DNA of 43,968 nucleotides from Streptomyces sp. JJ36. GTDB lineage: Bacteria; Actinomycetota; Actinomycetes; Streptomycetales; Streptomycetaceae. The stretch is from assembly GCF_021696945.1 (NCBI RefSeq), contig NZ_JACYHE010000048.1:1-43968 (forward strand), in the 5' to 3' direction. The notes beneath the pieces are model-generated. The model saw only the letters and a list, made by a program, of their open reading frames with translations. It had not been told where the DNA came from and searched no databases. The number at the start of each line of letters is the position of its first letter. Position 1 is the first letter of the stretch. A program made the position numbers and the translations under genes. This document shows, piece after piece, positions 1-8,282 of this stretch.

Positions 1-310
1 TGGGGCCGCCCTGCGGGGCCGGCTGCTGCGGTCCGCCGGGGGGCTGCGCGGGGGCGCCCGGGTGCCCGGCCGGGGGCGCGGGTGTGCCCTGGGGGCCGCC
101 GGGGCCCTGCTCCGGGGCGGCGGGGACGCGGCCCAGCAGCACCGTGTGCTCCGGGGCCTGCGACGGAGGCGTGGCGTCGCCGCCGGCGGGGACGCCCCCG
201 GTGTCCACCGGGGCCCCGGAACCGCCGGGCGGCGGCTGCGGCGGCTGTGCGGGCCGGGCGTCCTGCGGGTCCTGCGGCCCCTGGGGGTCCTGCGGGTGCT
301 GCGTGGTCAT
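1..310 (-). CDS. ABC transporter permease, N-terminal part (cut by window edge)
   Basis: The ATG at 308-310 (minus strand) overlaps the TGA of the upstream ATPase gene in an ATGA arrangement, so the two are translationally coupled. The visible part, about 103 codons, is a low-complexity Pro/Gln/Gly/Ala-rich cytoplasmic head beginning MTTQHPQDPQGPQDPQD, with no membrane segment yet. Proline-rich N-terminal extensions are common in Streptomyces ABC-2 permeases that pair with an ATPase of the preceding type. The call as permease is inferred from the operon pattern, because the first ATPase in this cluster is also followed directly by a permease. The hydrophobic part lies outside the window, so a different membrane protein cannot be excluded. 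Confidence 0.6.
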   Translation of the reverse strand, partial: MTTQHPQDPQGPQDPQDARPAQPPQPPPGGSGAPVDTGGVPAGGDATPPSQAPEHTVLLGRVPAAPEQGPGGPQGTPAPPAGHPGAPAQPPGGPQQPAPQGGP

Positions 311-1395
311 CGGGGGTCCTTGCTGTACGGCTGGGCGGTGTCGGGCGCGGGAGCGGGGGCGCCGGGCGGCGGGGCCTGCCACTGCTGGGGCGGCGGATAC
401 CCGCCGGGCCCGGGCGGCGCCGCCGCCGGGGGCCCGTAGCCGTGCGGTGCCGCGGCCTGCAGCGCGGCCCGCTGGTCCGCCGTGGAGCGGTAGTCGACGG
501 CCCCCTGCGTCATCCGCATGTACGCCTCCTCCAGGGACGCCTGGTGCGGCGACAGCTCCCAGAGGCGTACGTCCGCGCCGTGCGCGAGGTCGCTGATGCG
601 GGGCAGCGGCAGCCCGGTGACCCGCAGTGCGCCGTCCTGCTCCGGCTGTACCTGTCCGCCGGACTCCACCAGCGCGGCGGTGAGCTTCTCCCGCTGCTCC
701 GGCTCGCCGTCCGGGGTGCGCACCCGGGCGAAGCCCACGGAGTTCTGCGTGATGAAGTCCTGCACCGGCAGGTCGGCCATCAACTGGCCGCGGCCGATGA
801 CGATGAGGTGGTCGGCGGTCTGCGCCATCTCGCTCATCAGGTGGCTGGAGACGAAGACCGTGCGTCCCTCGGCCGCCAGCCGCCGCATCAGGTTGCGCAC
901 CCAGTGGATGCCCTCGGGGTCGAGCCCGTTCACCGGCTCGTCGAAGAGCAGCACCTGCGGGTCGCCGAGCAACGCGGCGGCGATGCCCAGGCGCTGGCCC
1001 ATGCCGAGCGAGAAGCCCTTGGACCGCTTGCGGCCGACTTCCCGCAGACCGACCACGTCCAGCACCTCGTCCACCCGGCGCTCCGGGATGCCGGAGAGCT
1101 GGGCGAGGCAGAGCAGGTGGTTGCGGGCGCTGCGCCCGCCGTGCACCGCCTTCGCGTCCAGCAGGGCGCCCACCTGACGCGGTGCGTTGGGCAACTGGCG
1201 GAAGGTGTGTCCCCCGATGGTCACCCGGCCCTCGGACGGGGCGTCGAGACCGAGGATCATCCGCATGGTGGTGGACTTCCCGGAGCCGTTGGGCCCCAGG
1301 AACCCGGTGACGGCGCCCGGCCGCACCTGGAAGGACAGGTTGTAGACGGCCGTCTTGGCGCCGTAGCGCTTGGTGAGGCCGTACGCCTCGATCAT
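307..1395 (-). CDS. ABC transporter ATP-binding protein (second pair)
   Basis: 362 residues. This is the nucleotide-binding subunit that would drive an ABC-2 exporter at the cytoplasmic face. Walker A is GPNGSGKST near residues 34-42, the signature LSLGMGQ-like stretch (FSLGMGQRLGIAAAL) is near 128-142, and Walker B is VLLFDEPVNGLDP. The ATPase core of about 230 residues is followed by a drug-exporter-type C-terminal region (about 230-305) and a Pro/Gly/Ala-rich tail. It is clearly a paralogue of the ATPase at 2368-3402, sharing most of the core. It is followed by the partial permease with an ATGA overlap. A set of three phased direct repeats lies 114-141 nt upstream of its start. Substrate is unknown; multidrug or antimicrobial peptide export are typical guesses for the DrrA-like group. 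Confidence 0.9.
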   Translation of the reverse strand: MIEAYGLTKRYGAKTAVYNLSFQVRPGAVTGFLGPNGSGKSTTMRMILGLDAPSEGRVTIGGHTFRQLPNAPRQVGALLDAKAVHGGRSARNHLLCLAQLSGIPERRVDEVLDVVGLREVGRKRSKGFSLGMGQRLGIAAALLGDPQVLLFDEPVNGLDPEGIHWVRNLMRRLAAEGRTVFVSSHLMSEMAQTADHLIVIGRGQLMADLPVQDFITQNSVGFARVRTPDGEPEQREKLTAALVESGGQVQPEQDGALRVTGLPLPRISDLAHGADVRLWELSPHQASLEEAYMRMTQGAVDYRSTADQRAALQAAAPHGYGPPAAAPPGPGGYPPPQQWQAPPPGAPAPAPDTAQPYSKDPR

Positions 1396-1508
1396 GCTTC
1401 GCCCCTGGACGCAGTTCGGGGCTCCGAGTCGCCCCCCGACACGGGTAGGAGGGTATCCGGGGCGCTTCCGGTTCCCTCGATCGGGTGGCTTTGGCGCTGC
1501 CTTCCCAA

Positions 1509-1558
1509 GGCGTTCCGAGGCGTTCCTCGGCGTTCCAAGGGCTTTGCGGGCGCGTTCC
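1509..1558 (-). promoter_or_regulatory. Three GGCGTTCC direct repeats at 10-bp spacing (candidate operator)
   Basis: GGCGTTCC occurs at 1509-1516, 1519-1526 and 1529-1536, exactly one helical turn apart, with a related CGCGTTCC at 1551-1558. The array sits in the 189-nt gap in front of the second ABC ATPase. Head-to-tail repeats with 10-11 bp phasing are the usual pattern for OmpR-family response-regulator binding. The regulator is not identified. Confidence 0.45.
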
Positions 1559-1584
1559 GGACACGGGCGGTCCCCGCCGCCCCG

Positions 1585-2364
1585 TCAGGCGTCGCGGCGC
1601 CGGAGGGTCGCGTAGCCCGCGAGCAGCGCGGCCGCCACCCAGCCGACCATGATGAGCAGCCCGCCCCACGGCCCGTACGGGCGGTCCCCGCCGCCCATGC
1701 TGCCCGGCACCACCGACATGATCATCGACCCGGCCTGGTCCGGCAGATACTGCGCGAACTCCCGGGTGGCGTCCACACCGCCGAGGATGTTCGAGATCAG
1801 GAAGAAGAACGGCATCAGGATGCCGAACGCCAGCAGCGGCGAGCGCAGCACGAAGGCCACACCCATGGCGAAGAGGGCGATGAGTGTCATGTAGAGGCCG
1901 CCGCCGAGGACGGCCCGCAGCACCCGGGGTTCCCCCAGCGAGGTGCCGTACTCGCCCAGCAGTGCCTGGCCCAGGAAGAAGGTGGCGAAGCTGGTCGCCA
2001 TCCCCACCAGCAGCACCAGCAGGGAGGCCACCAGCACCTTGGCGGACATGAAGGTGCCGCGCTGCGGCACCGCGCCGAGCGAACTGCGGATCATGCCCGT
2101 GCTGTACTCGCCGGTCACCACCAGCACACCGAAGGCGATCATCGCGAGCTGGCCGAGCGACATCCCGGCGAAGCTGACGAAGGTCGGGTCGAAGGTGGCG
2201 CGCTCGGCGGCCGGCAGGTCCTGGTAACTCGTCCGGGTGAAGGCGGAGATCACCGCGGACAGGCCGACGGTCACCACCACCGCGGTGGCCAGCGTCCACA
2301 GCGTGGAGCGCACGGTGCGCACCTTGGTCCACTCGGACCGCAGCACCCGGGTCGTATGGGTCAT
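1585..2364 (-). CDS. ABC-2 type transporter permease (first pair)
   Basis: 259 residues. An integral membrane subunit that would form the export channel with the ATPase encoded 3 nt upstream. It opens with MTHTTRVLRSEWTKVRTVRS, the short positively charged head typical of Streptomyces ABC-2 permeases (LxSEWxKxRT). About six hydrophobic segments follow: roughly residues 22-45, 68-88, 108-132, 150-170, 172-192 and 232-252, with the conserved GEYSTGMIRSSL motif after the second. Length is normal for the family. No extracytoplasmic binding domain is present. The tight spacing to the ATPase gene supports one operon. Confidence 0.9.
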   Translation of the reverse strand: MTHTTRVLRSEWTKVRTVRSTLWTLATAVVVTVGLSAVISAFTRTSYQDLPAAERATFDPTFVSFAGMSLGQLAMIAFGVLVVTGEYSTGMIRSSLGAVPQRGTFMSAKVLVASLLVLLVGMATSFATFFLGQALLGEYGTSLGEPRVLRAVLGGGLYMTLIALFAMGVAFVLRSPLLAFGILMPFFFLISNILGGVDATREFAQYLPDQAGSMIMSVVPGSMGGGDRPYGPWGGLLIMVGWVAAALLAGYATLRRRDA

Positions 2365-2367
2365 CGC

Positions 2368-3402
2368 TCAGCCGCCCCTCTTCCGCGTCCGGCCCTGCCC
2401 GGCCTGCCGCTCCCGCCATCCCTCGCCCCAGGCCGCGGGGGCCGGCTCCGGCGGGGCGCCGCCCGGCGGGGGGATGCCCGCGGCGGTGGCCTCGCCCGCG
2501 GTGTGCGCGTGGTACTCCACGGCGCCGGCGGTGAGCCGCATGAACGCCTCCTCCAGCGAGGCCTGCTGCGGGCTCAGCTCGTGCAGCACGATCCGGTGCT
2601 CGGCCGCCAGCTCGCCGAGCCGGTCCGCGGGGGCGCCCTCCACCTGCAGGGAGCCGTCGGCCGCGGTCTGCGGCGGCAGCCCCTCCGCGTGCAGCACGTC
2701 CCGCAGCCGCTCCGGCTCCGGCGAGCGCAGTCGTACGTAGGTGCGGGAGTGGGAGGCGATGAACTCGGCCATCGTGGTGTCGGCCAGCAGCCTCCCCTGC
2801 CCGATCACCACCAGATGGTCGGCCGTCAGCGCCATCTCGCTCATCAGGTGGCTGGAGACGAAGACCGTGCGGCCCTCGGCGGCCAGCTCCTTCATCAGGT
2901 TGCGCACCCAGTGGATGCCCTCGGGGTCGAGCCCGTTCACCGGCTCGTCGAAGAGCAGGATGCCGGGGTCGCCGAGCAGGGCGGCGGCGATGCCCAGCCG
3001 CTGACCCATGCCCATCGAGAAGCCCTTGGGGCGCTTCCGCGCCACTCCGGTCAGCCCGACCAGATCGAGCACCTCGGGCACCCGCGACTCCGGAATGCCG
3101 TTGCTCTGGGCGAGGCAGAGCAGATGGTGGTACGCGGTGCGCCCGCCGTGCACCGACCTGGCCTCCAGCAGGGCGCCGATCGCGTTCAGCGGCTCCCGCA
3201 GCTCGGCGTAGTGCCGGCCGTCGATGCGGACGTCGCCGCCGGTGGGGAGGTCCAGACCGAGCATCATCCGCATGGTGGTGGACTTGCCCGCGCCGTTCGG
3301 GCCCAGAAAGCCGGTGACCACGCCGGGCCGCACGGAGAAGCTCAGCCGGTCGACGGCCTGCTTCTCCCCGTAGCGTTTCGTCAGCCCGTCGAGCTCGATC
3401 AT
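2368..3402 (-). CDS. ABC transporter ATP-binding protein (first pair)
   Basis: 344 residues from the ATG at 3400-3402 (MIELDGLTKRYG). Longer readings add a basic, unconserved N-terminus, and the paralogue at 307-1395 also begins MIE. Walker A is GPNGAGKST, the signature region is FSMGMGQRLGIAAAL and Walker B is ILLFDEPVNGLDP; the C-terminal third is a drug-exporter-type domain and a Pro/Ala-rich tail. It leads an apparent four-gene operon (ATPase, permease, ATPase, permease). There is no clear Shine-Dalgarno, but TAGCGT lies 7 nt before the ATG, so the message may be leaderless. Substrate unknown. Confidence 0.9.
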   Translation of the reverse strand: MIELDGLTKRYGEKQAVDRLSFSVRPGVVTGFLGPNGAGKSTTMRMMLGLDLPTGGDVRIDGRHYAELREPLNAIGALLEARSVHGGRTAYHHLLCLAQSNGIPESRVPEVLDLVGLTGVARKRPKGFSMGMGQRLGIAAALLGDPGILLFDEPVNGLDPEGIHWVRNLMKELAAEGRTVFVSSHLMSEMALTADHLVVIGQGRLLADTTMAEFIASHSRTYVRLRSPEPERLRDVLHAEGLPPQTAADGSLQVEGAPADRLGELAAEHRIVLHELSPQQASLEEAFMRLTAGAVEYHAHTAGEATAAGIPPPGGAPPEPAPAAWGEGWRERQAGQGRTRKRGG

Positions 3403-3409
3403 GCTGCCG

Positions 3410-3415
3410 ACGCTA
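3410..3415 (-). promoter_or_regulatory. Candidate -10 element of a leaderless ABC operon message
   Basis: TAGCGT on the minus strand ends 7 nt before the ATG of the first ATPase gene. A TAnnnT hexamer at that distance is the usual layout of leaderless actinobacterial transcripts. No convincing -35 is seen. Confidence 0.4.
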
Positions 3416-3440
3416 CGGGCACCGTGAGGCCGCCGCCATC

Positions 3441-3476
3441 GAGAGGGGCCCGTGCGAGTGCGCACGGGCCCCTCTC
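3441..3476 (-). terminator. Strong hairpin behind filP
   Basis: A perfect 16-bp inverted repeat (GAGAGGGGCCCGTGCG with its complement) around the loop AGTG. It starts 81 nt downstream of the filP stop and lies before the ABC operon start, so it most likely ends the filP transcript. There is no T-run, which is common in Streptomyces. Confidence 0.8.
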
Positions 3477-3556
3477 GCAGGCGGGTCGCGGCTCACCGCT
3501 CCGGAGCACGGCCGGCGCGGCGGCTGCGCCGGCCACGGCGGAGGACCGCCGGGACG

Positions 3557-4510
3557 TCAGCGCGACTGCTGCGCCGGAACGCCGCGGGTCAGCGCCTCCT
3601 CGTCCGACTCCTCCTCGCCCTGCGGCTGGCCGGCGGCGGCGACGGCCGCGCCGGTGAGCGTGGCCAGCATCTCGCGGACGTTGGTGAGCTGGGCGTTGAT
3701 GCTGTCCCGGCGGTTGGTCAGGGCGGCCAGCTCCCGCTCCGACTCGCTGCGCACCCGGTCCGCCTTGGCGTTCGCGTCGGCGACGATGTCCTCGGCCTGG
3801 CGCTGCGCCGTCTCCACCGTCTGGCGGGCCCGACGCTCCGCGTCCGTGCGCAGCTTCTCGGCCTCCAGCCGGAGCTGCTCCGCGCGGTGCTCGATCTCCG
3901 CCAGCCGCTTCTCGGCCTTCGCCTGCCGGGAGGCCAGGTCGCGCTCGGACTGCTCACGCCGCTTGGCCAGGTTGGTCTCGAAGTCCGCGGCGGCCTGCGC
4001 GGCCTTCGCACGGGTGTCCTCGAAGAGGGAGTCGGCCTCCTCGCGCTTGGACTGCGCGTCCTTCTCCGCGTCCGCACGGAGCTGGGAGGCCTCGCCCTTG
4101 GCCTTCTCGACGATGCTCGCGCCCTCGTCCTCCGCCTTGGCCTTGCGCTCGGCGGCGAAGGACTCGGCGTCGTTCCGCACCTGCTGCGCGGCGTTCTCCG
4201 CGAGCTCGCGGTGCTGCTCGGCGGCGCGACGGGCCTCCTCGCGGAGGTCCTTGGCCTCTTCCTCGGCGAGGCGGAGGATCTTCTCGACCCGGGCGCCGAG
4301 CCCGGCGTACGACGGCTCCGCGTCGTTCACCTGGGCCTGCGCGTTCTGCGTCTCGAGATGGAGCTCCTCGATGCGCTTTTCCAGCGAGGTGATGCGAGCC
4401 AGGGCGCTGTCACGGTCGGCGATGAGCTTGGTGATGCGGTCGTCGACCTGGCCGCGGTCGTAGCCGCGCCGCACGAGCTCGAAGCCGAAGGGGGAGGAAG
4501 TGTCGCTCAT
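3557..4510 (-). CDS. filP: Filament-forming coiled-coil protein FilP
   Basis: 317 residues. In Streptomyces FilP forms intermediate-filament-like networks near growing hyphal tips and works with DivIVA and Scy in polarised growth. The protein starts with a short head (MSDTSSPFGFELVRRGYDRGQ), then is almost entirely heptad coiled coil rich in Ala, Glu, Arg and Lys (about 30-290), ending with a conserved LTNRRDSINAQLTNVREML segment and a disordered Gly/Glu tail. Length matches FilP (just over 300 residues), and scy lies immediately upstream as in S. coelicolor. Older databases call this a cellulose-binding protein. Assignment rests on composition, termini and neighbourhood and is secure. Confidence 0.93.
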   Translation of the reverse strand: MSDTSSPFGFELVRRGYDRGQVDDRITKLIADRDSALARITSLEKRIEELHLETQNAQAQVNDAEPSYAGLGARVEKILRLAEEEAKDLREEARRAAEQHRELAENAAQQVRNDAESFAAERKAKAEDEGASIVEKAKGEASQLRADAEKDAQSKREEADSLFEDTRAKAAQAAADFETNLAKRREQSERDLASRQAKAEKRLAEIEHRAEQLRLEAEKLRTDAERRARQTVETAQRQAEDIVADANAKADRVRSESERELAALTNRRDSINAQLTNVREMLATLTGAAVAAAGQPQGEEESDEEALTRGVPAQQSR

Positions 4511-4560
4511 GAGGTTCCTGTCGAGTCAGACGGGTTATCAGACGGGGAGTGATAGGGGGA

Positions 4561-4587
4561 ATCCTAGGGGGACAAGCGGCGTGTCAT
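4561..4587 (-). promoter_or_regulatory. Candidate filP promoter in the scy-filP gap
   Basis: On the minus strand ATGACA (plus 4582-4587) is followed after 15 nt by TAGGAT (plus 4561-4566), about 50 nt upstream of the filP ATG. This resembles a SigA-type promoter with a short spacer and would allow filP to be expressed apart from scy. The gap of about 120 nt shows no terminator. Confidence 0.4.
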
Positions 4588-4634
4588 CGAGCTAATGCCC
4601 GTTTGATCTGGAGAATGTGCGCTCGTTCGAGTGG

Positions 4635-7600
4635 CTACCCCTCCGAGCCCTTGCCACCCGAGCGTGCACTTCCGGCACCGGCGCCCGCTTTGACGCCCCC
4701 GTTCGCACCGGAACCGCCCTTGCCGGACTTGGAGGACTTCTCGGCGTTCCCGTTGCCGCTCTTGCCGCCGGACCCGCCGGGCGCCTCGAACGACTCCAGG
4801 GCTTCCAGCACGTCCTGCACCCGCGAGATCTCGGCGTTGATGTCCTCCTGGCGGCGCTCCAGGACGTCGAGTTCGCGCTTGCCGGCCTCCACCATGGACC
4901 GCGCCTCCTCCTCCGCCTCGGTGCGCAGCCGGCCGGCCTCCTCCTCGGCCTCCCGGCGGGTCTGCTCCGCCTCGCGCAGCGTCGCGGCCTTCTTCTGCTC
5001 GGCCTCCTTGAGCAGCCCCTCGGCCTTCTTCACGGCCGCGATACGGATCTTCCCGGCCTCCGAGCCGGCCTCGCCGACCAGCTTCTCGGCCTCCTCGCGG
5101 GCCTCGGCGAGCTGCTCCTCGGCGGCCTGCACCAGCTTGTCGCAGCGCTCCCCGGCGGACTGCATGGCCTCCGCCGACTCCCGGCGCGCCCGCTCGTGCA
5201 ACTCCTCGACCTCGCTCTCCACACGGGACCGCAGCGTCTCCGTACGCTCCCGTATGGCGGCGGCGTCGTTCCGCGCCTCCTCCAGCAGGCCGTCCGCGTC
5301 CGCACGGGCCTTCTCCACGAGGTCGTGGCTCTCCGAACGGGCCTCCGTGACCAGCCGCTCCGCCTCCCCGCGGGCCGCGCCGACCATCGTGTCCGCCTGC
5401 TCCTCGGCGGCCGTCGCCGCGGCCTGCGCCTCCTCCCGGGCCTGCGCCAGCAGCCGGTCGGCCTGCTCGGCGGCCTCGTTCCGCCGGCGCGCCGCCTCCT
5501 CGCGCGCCTCGTCCCGGACCCGCTCGGCCTCGGCGTGGATCCGCTCGGACTCCTCCAGCGCCTCGTTGACCGTGCGCTCCGCCAGCGCCTTGGCGGCGTC
5601 GGTCTCCTCCCGCGCCTCCCGGCGCAGCGACTCGGCGTCGCGCTCCGCCGCCGACCGCAGCCCGGCGATCTCCTCCTCGGCCTGCTCGTGCAGCCCGGCC
5701 ACCGAGTCGCGTACCTGCTGGGCCGTCTCCTCGGCCGCCGAGACCAGCTCCGCGGCCCGCCGCTCGGCCTCCTCCACCAGCCGCGCCGACTCGGTCTGCG
5801 CCTCCTCGACCCGCTGCCGCGCGGAGGCTAGCAGCTCCTCGCCCTGCTCCCGGGCGGCCGTCCGCTCCCGGTGCGCCTCCTCGCGGGCCTCGGCCAGCAG
5901 CTCCTCGGCCTCCCGGCGCCGCCGGGCCGCCTCCTCCTGGGCGGCCGTCAGCGCCTCGGCCGCCTCGCTGTTCGTGCGCTCCGCCGCCGCGTCCGCCTCG
6001 GCCCGCACCCGGTCCGCGGTCTCCTGGGCCTCCGCCCGCAGTCGCTCCGCCTCCGCGGCGGCCTCGCCACGCAGCCGTACGGCGACCGCCTCGCCCTCGG
6101 AACGGGTGTCCGAGGCGTCCGAGATGGCCTCCGTCCGCAGCCGCTCGGCCTCCTCCTCGGCCTGCTCCAGGAGCGTGCGGCGGCGCTGCTCGGCCTCCTC
6201 GCGCAGCCGCTCCGTCTCGCTCCGGGCCTCCTCGCGCAGCCGCTCCGCCTCACTGCGGGCGCCGCTCAGCTCCTCCTCCGCCGCGGAGAACCGCCGCTCC
6301 GCCTCCGCCCGCAGCTCGTCCAGCTCCCGCGCGGTCTGCTCGGTGCGCTCCCGGGCCGCCTGCTCGGCGTCCTCCCGCACCCGCTGGCCGGCCTCCACCG
6401 CGTCCGCCCGGGTGCGCTCTGCCTGCTCCTCGGCGGTGCCGTGCAGCTCCTCGGCCTCCGCCCGGGCGCGCTCCAGCGCCTCCTCGGCCTGCCGGCGCAG
6501 CGTGCCGGCCCGCTCGATGGCCTCGGTGCGCACCCGCTCGCTCTCCGCGGTGGCGTCGGTGCGCATCTCCTCGGCGTCGCCGCGCGCCTTGGCCAGCAGT
6601 TCCTCGGCGCCGGCGGCGGCCTCCTCGATCTGCTGGACGGCCTCGCGGCGGGCCTCGCCGCGGATCTTCTCGCCCTCCTCGACCGCCTCGGCGCGGAGCT
6701 GCTCCGCCTCGCCGCGCAGCCGCCGCGCCTCCTCCTGGAGTTCGACGGTCTTGGCGCGGTACTCCTTGGTGTCGTCCTTGGCCGCGCCCTTGAGCTCCTC
6801 GGCGACGTCGTGCGCCTCGGCACGCAGCCGGTCGGCCTCCTCCTCGGCCTCCCGGCGCAGCCGGTCGGCCTCCTCGCTCGCGGCCCTGGTGGTGGCCTTG
6901 GCCTCCTCGGAGGCCTTGTTCAGCACGTCCTCGGCCGTGCGGGCGGCCTCCGCGAGCTGGTTCGCGGACTCCTCGGCCGTGCGGGTACGGGCCTCCTCGC
7001 GGGCCTCGGCGACGATCCGCTCCGCCTCCGAGCGGGCGTCGGCGCGGAGCTGCTCGGCCTCGCTCCGCAGCGCCTCGGCCTCCTTGGTCGCCTCGGCGAC
7101 CAGCCGGGAGACCTCCGACTTGGCCGTGCGGAGCCGCTGCTCGTGCACCGACTCGGCGTCCTCGAGCTTCTTGCCGGCCTCCTCCTCGGCCTCCTCCAGC
7201 TTCTTGGCGGCCTCCGTGCGCGCCTCGCGGAGCGCCGTCTCCGCCTCCTGCATGCGCTGCTCGGCGCGGCGCACCAGCTCCGCTGCCTCGCGGCGGCTGG
7301 TCTCCGTCTCGCTGGCCGCGCCGGCGCGGAGCTGCTCGGCCTGCTCGGTGGCCTCCCGGGCCTGGGTGGTGGCGGAGCCGAGCATCCGCTCGGCCTCCGT
7401 CCGGGCCCGGCGGAGGATCGACTCCGCCTCCGCCCGCGCCTGCTCCGTCTCGCTGCTGAAGCGCTGCCGCGCCTCCTCGGCCAGCCGGTGCGCCTCGGCC
7501 CGGGCCGAGGCGAGCGCCTGCTCGGACTCGGTCCGGGTCTCCTCCATCAGGCGGCGGGCCTGCTGCTCGGTGCGGGAGCGGAGCTGCTCGGCCCAGGCGA

Positions 7601-8039
7601 CGTTCTCGTTGACGTGCGACTCGACGGTGGCGCGGCGCTCGGAGAGCTCCTGGTCGAGCTGCTGCCGCCGGCGCACCGCCTCGGCGTGCAGCTCGGCCTC
7701 CAGCCGGGACTGCTGTTCGGCCTGCTCCTGGAGGATGCGCTGGGTCTGGGCCCGGGCCTCGCGCAGCTCGCGCTCGGCGTCCGCGCGCATCTGGTCCGCC
7801 TGCATCTGGGCGTTCCGCAGGAGCTGTTCGGCCTGCGCGGACAGATTGTCGTAGCCGCCGGCCGGGCGCGCGGCGAGGGCGCGGCGCGCCTCGTGCAGCT
7901 TGGCGCGCAGCACTTCGACCTGGTAGCCGAGGTCGTCGGCGTGGTCGACAGCCTTCTCCCGCTCCTTCTTCAGCCGCTCCATCTCGGCCTCGAAACGCGA
8001 GAGGTGGTCGTCAGCCTCGTAGCGGTCGTAGCCCCGCAC
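4635..8039 (-). CDS. scy: Polarised-growth coiled-coil protein Scy
   Basis: 1134 residues from GTG 8039 (VRGYDRYEADDHLSRFEAEM), which I chose because the Streptomyces Scy proteins I remember begin at this RGY motif. A GTG at 8090 with a good GGAG site 5 nt upstream would add 17 residues and cannot be excluded. Scy organises the tip polarity complex with DivIVA and FilP. After a short head with a normal coiled coil (residues 10-60), nearly the whole protein is Ala/Glu/Arg coiled coil with long-period repeats (AEAERLR, EEAERxRxEA). It ends with DINAEISRVQDVLEALESFEAP and a Gly/Lys/Ser-rich tail. It is shorter than the roughly 1300 residues I recall for S. coelicolor, as expected if repeat units were lost. 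filP lies 124 nt downstream. Confidence 0.93.
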   Translation of the reverse strand: MRGYDRYEADDHLSRFEAEMERLKKEREKAVDHADDLGYQVEVLRAKLHEARRALAARPAGGYDNLSAQAEQLLRNAQMQADQMRADAERELREARAQTQRILQEQAEQQSRLEAELHAEAVRRRQQLDQELSERRATVESHVNENVAWAEQLRSRTEQQARRLMEETRTESEQALASARAEAHRLAEEARQRFSSETEQARAEAESILRRARTEAERMLGSATTQAREATEQAEQLRAGAASETETSRREAAELVRRAEQRMQEAETALREARTEAAKKLEEAEEEAGKKLEDAESVHEQRLRTAKSEVSRLVAEATKEAEALRSEAEQLRADARSEAERIVAEAREEARTRTAEESANQLAEAARTAEDVLNKASEEAKATTRAASEEADRLRREAEEEADRLRAEAHDVAEELKGAAKDDTKEYRAKTVELQEEARRLRGEAEQLRAEAVEEGEKIRGEARREAVQQIEEAAAGAEELLAKARGDAEEMRTDATAESERVRTEAIERAGTLRRQAEEALERARAEAEELHGTAEEQAERTRADAVEAGQRVREDAEQAARERTEQTARELDELRAEAERRFSAAEEELSGARSEAERLREEARSETERLREEAEQRRRTLLEQAEEEAERLRTEAISDASDTRSEGEAVAVRLRGEAAAEAERLRAEAQETADRVRAEADAAAERTNSEAAEALTAAQEEAARRRREAEELLAEAREEAHRERTAAREQGEELLASARQRVEEAQTESARLVEEAERRAAELVSAAEETAQQVRDSVAGLHEQAEEEIAGLRSAAERDAESLRREAREETDAAKALAERTVNEALEESERIHAEAERVRDEAREEAARRRNEAAEQADRLLAQAREEAQAAATAAEEQADTMVGAARGEAERLVTEARSESHDLVEKARADADGLLEEARNDAAAIRERTETLRSRVESEVEELHERARRESAEAMQSAGERCDKLVQAAEEQLAEAREEAEKLVGEAGSEAGKIRIAAVKKAEGLLKEAEQKKAATLREAEQTRREAEEEAGRLRTEAEEEARSMVEAGKRELDVLERRQEDINAEISRVQDVLEALESFEAPGGSGGKSGNGNAEKSSKSGKGGSGANGGVKAGAGAGSARSGGKGSEG

Positions 8040-8282
8040 TGCGCGGTCCCATCCGTCCCCTGGTCGTCGTGAAGGTGATCCGGCGCTCACCCGTTCTCCG
8101 TCTCCCGGAACCTCTCACGGGGCAGGAGGTGCGTACCCCGCGGGCTGTTCCCGGGACGTGCCCCGGAAATGGTGTCAGATCATCGGCGGAACGTGGACCG
8201 AGCCCGGTCCGGAGGCCTTCCGGAGGTCCCGGACGAACCCGCCCCGGCCGCGTCGCCACTCTACCGGCCGGGGGAGCGGGCG

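Noticed and set aside
82..3657. Very long plus-strand open frame of 1191 codons
   Set aside because: It is antisense to the ABC genes and filP, Arg/Pro/His/Gln-rich and without family features; such frames arise because stops are rare in GC-rich DNA.
4549..7854. Plus-strand Ser/Arg-rich frame of 1101 codons
   Set aside because: It is the antisense of the scy coiled-coil repeats; the Ser/Ala/Arg bias mirrors GAG/GCC codons on the other strand.
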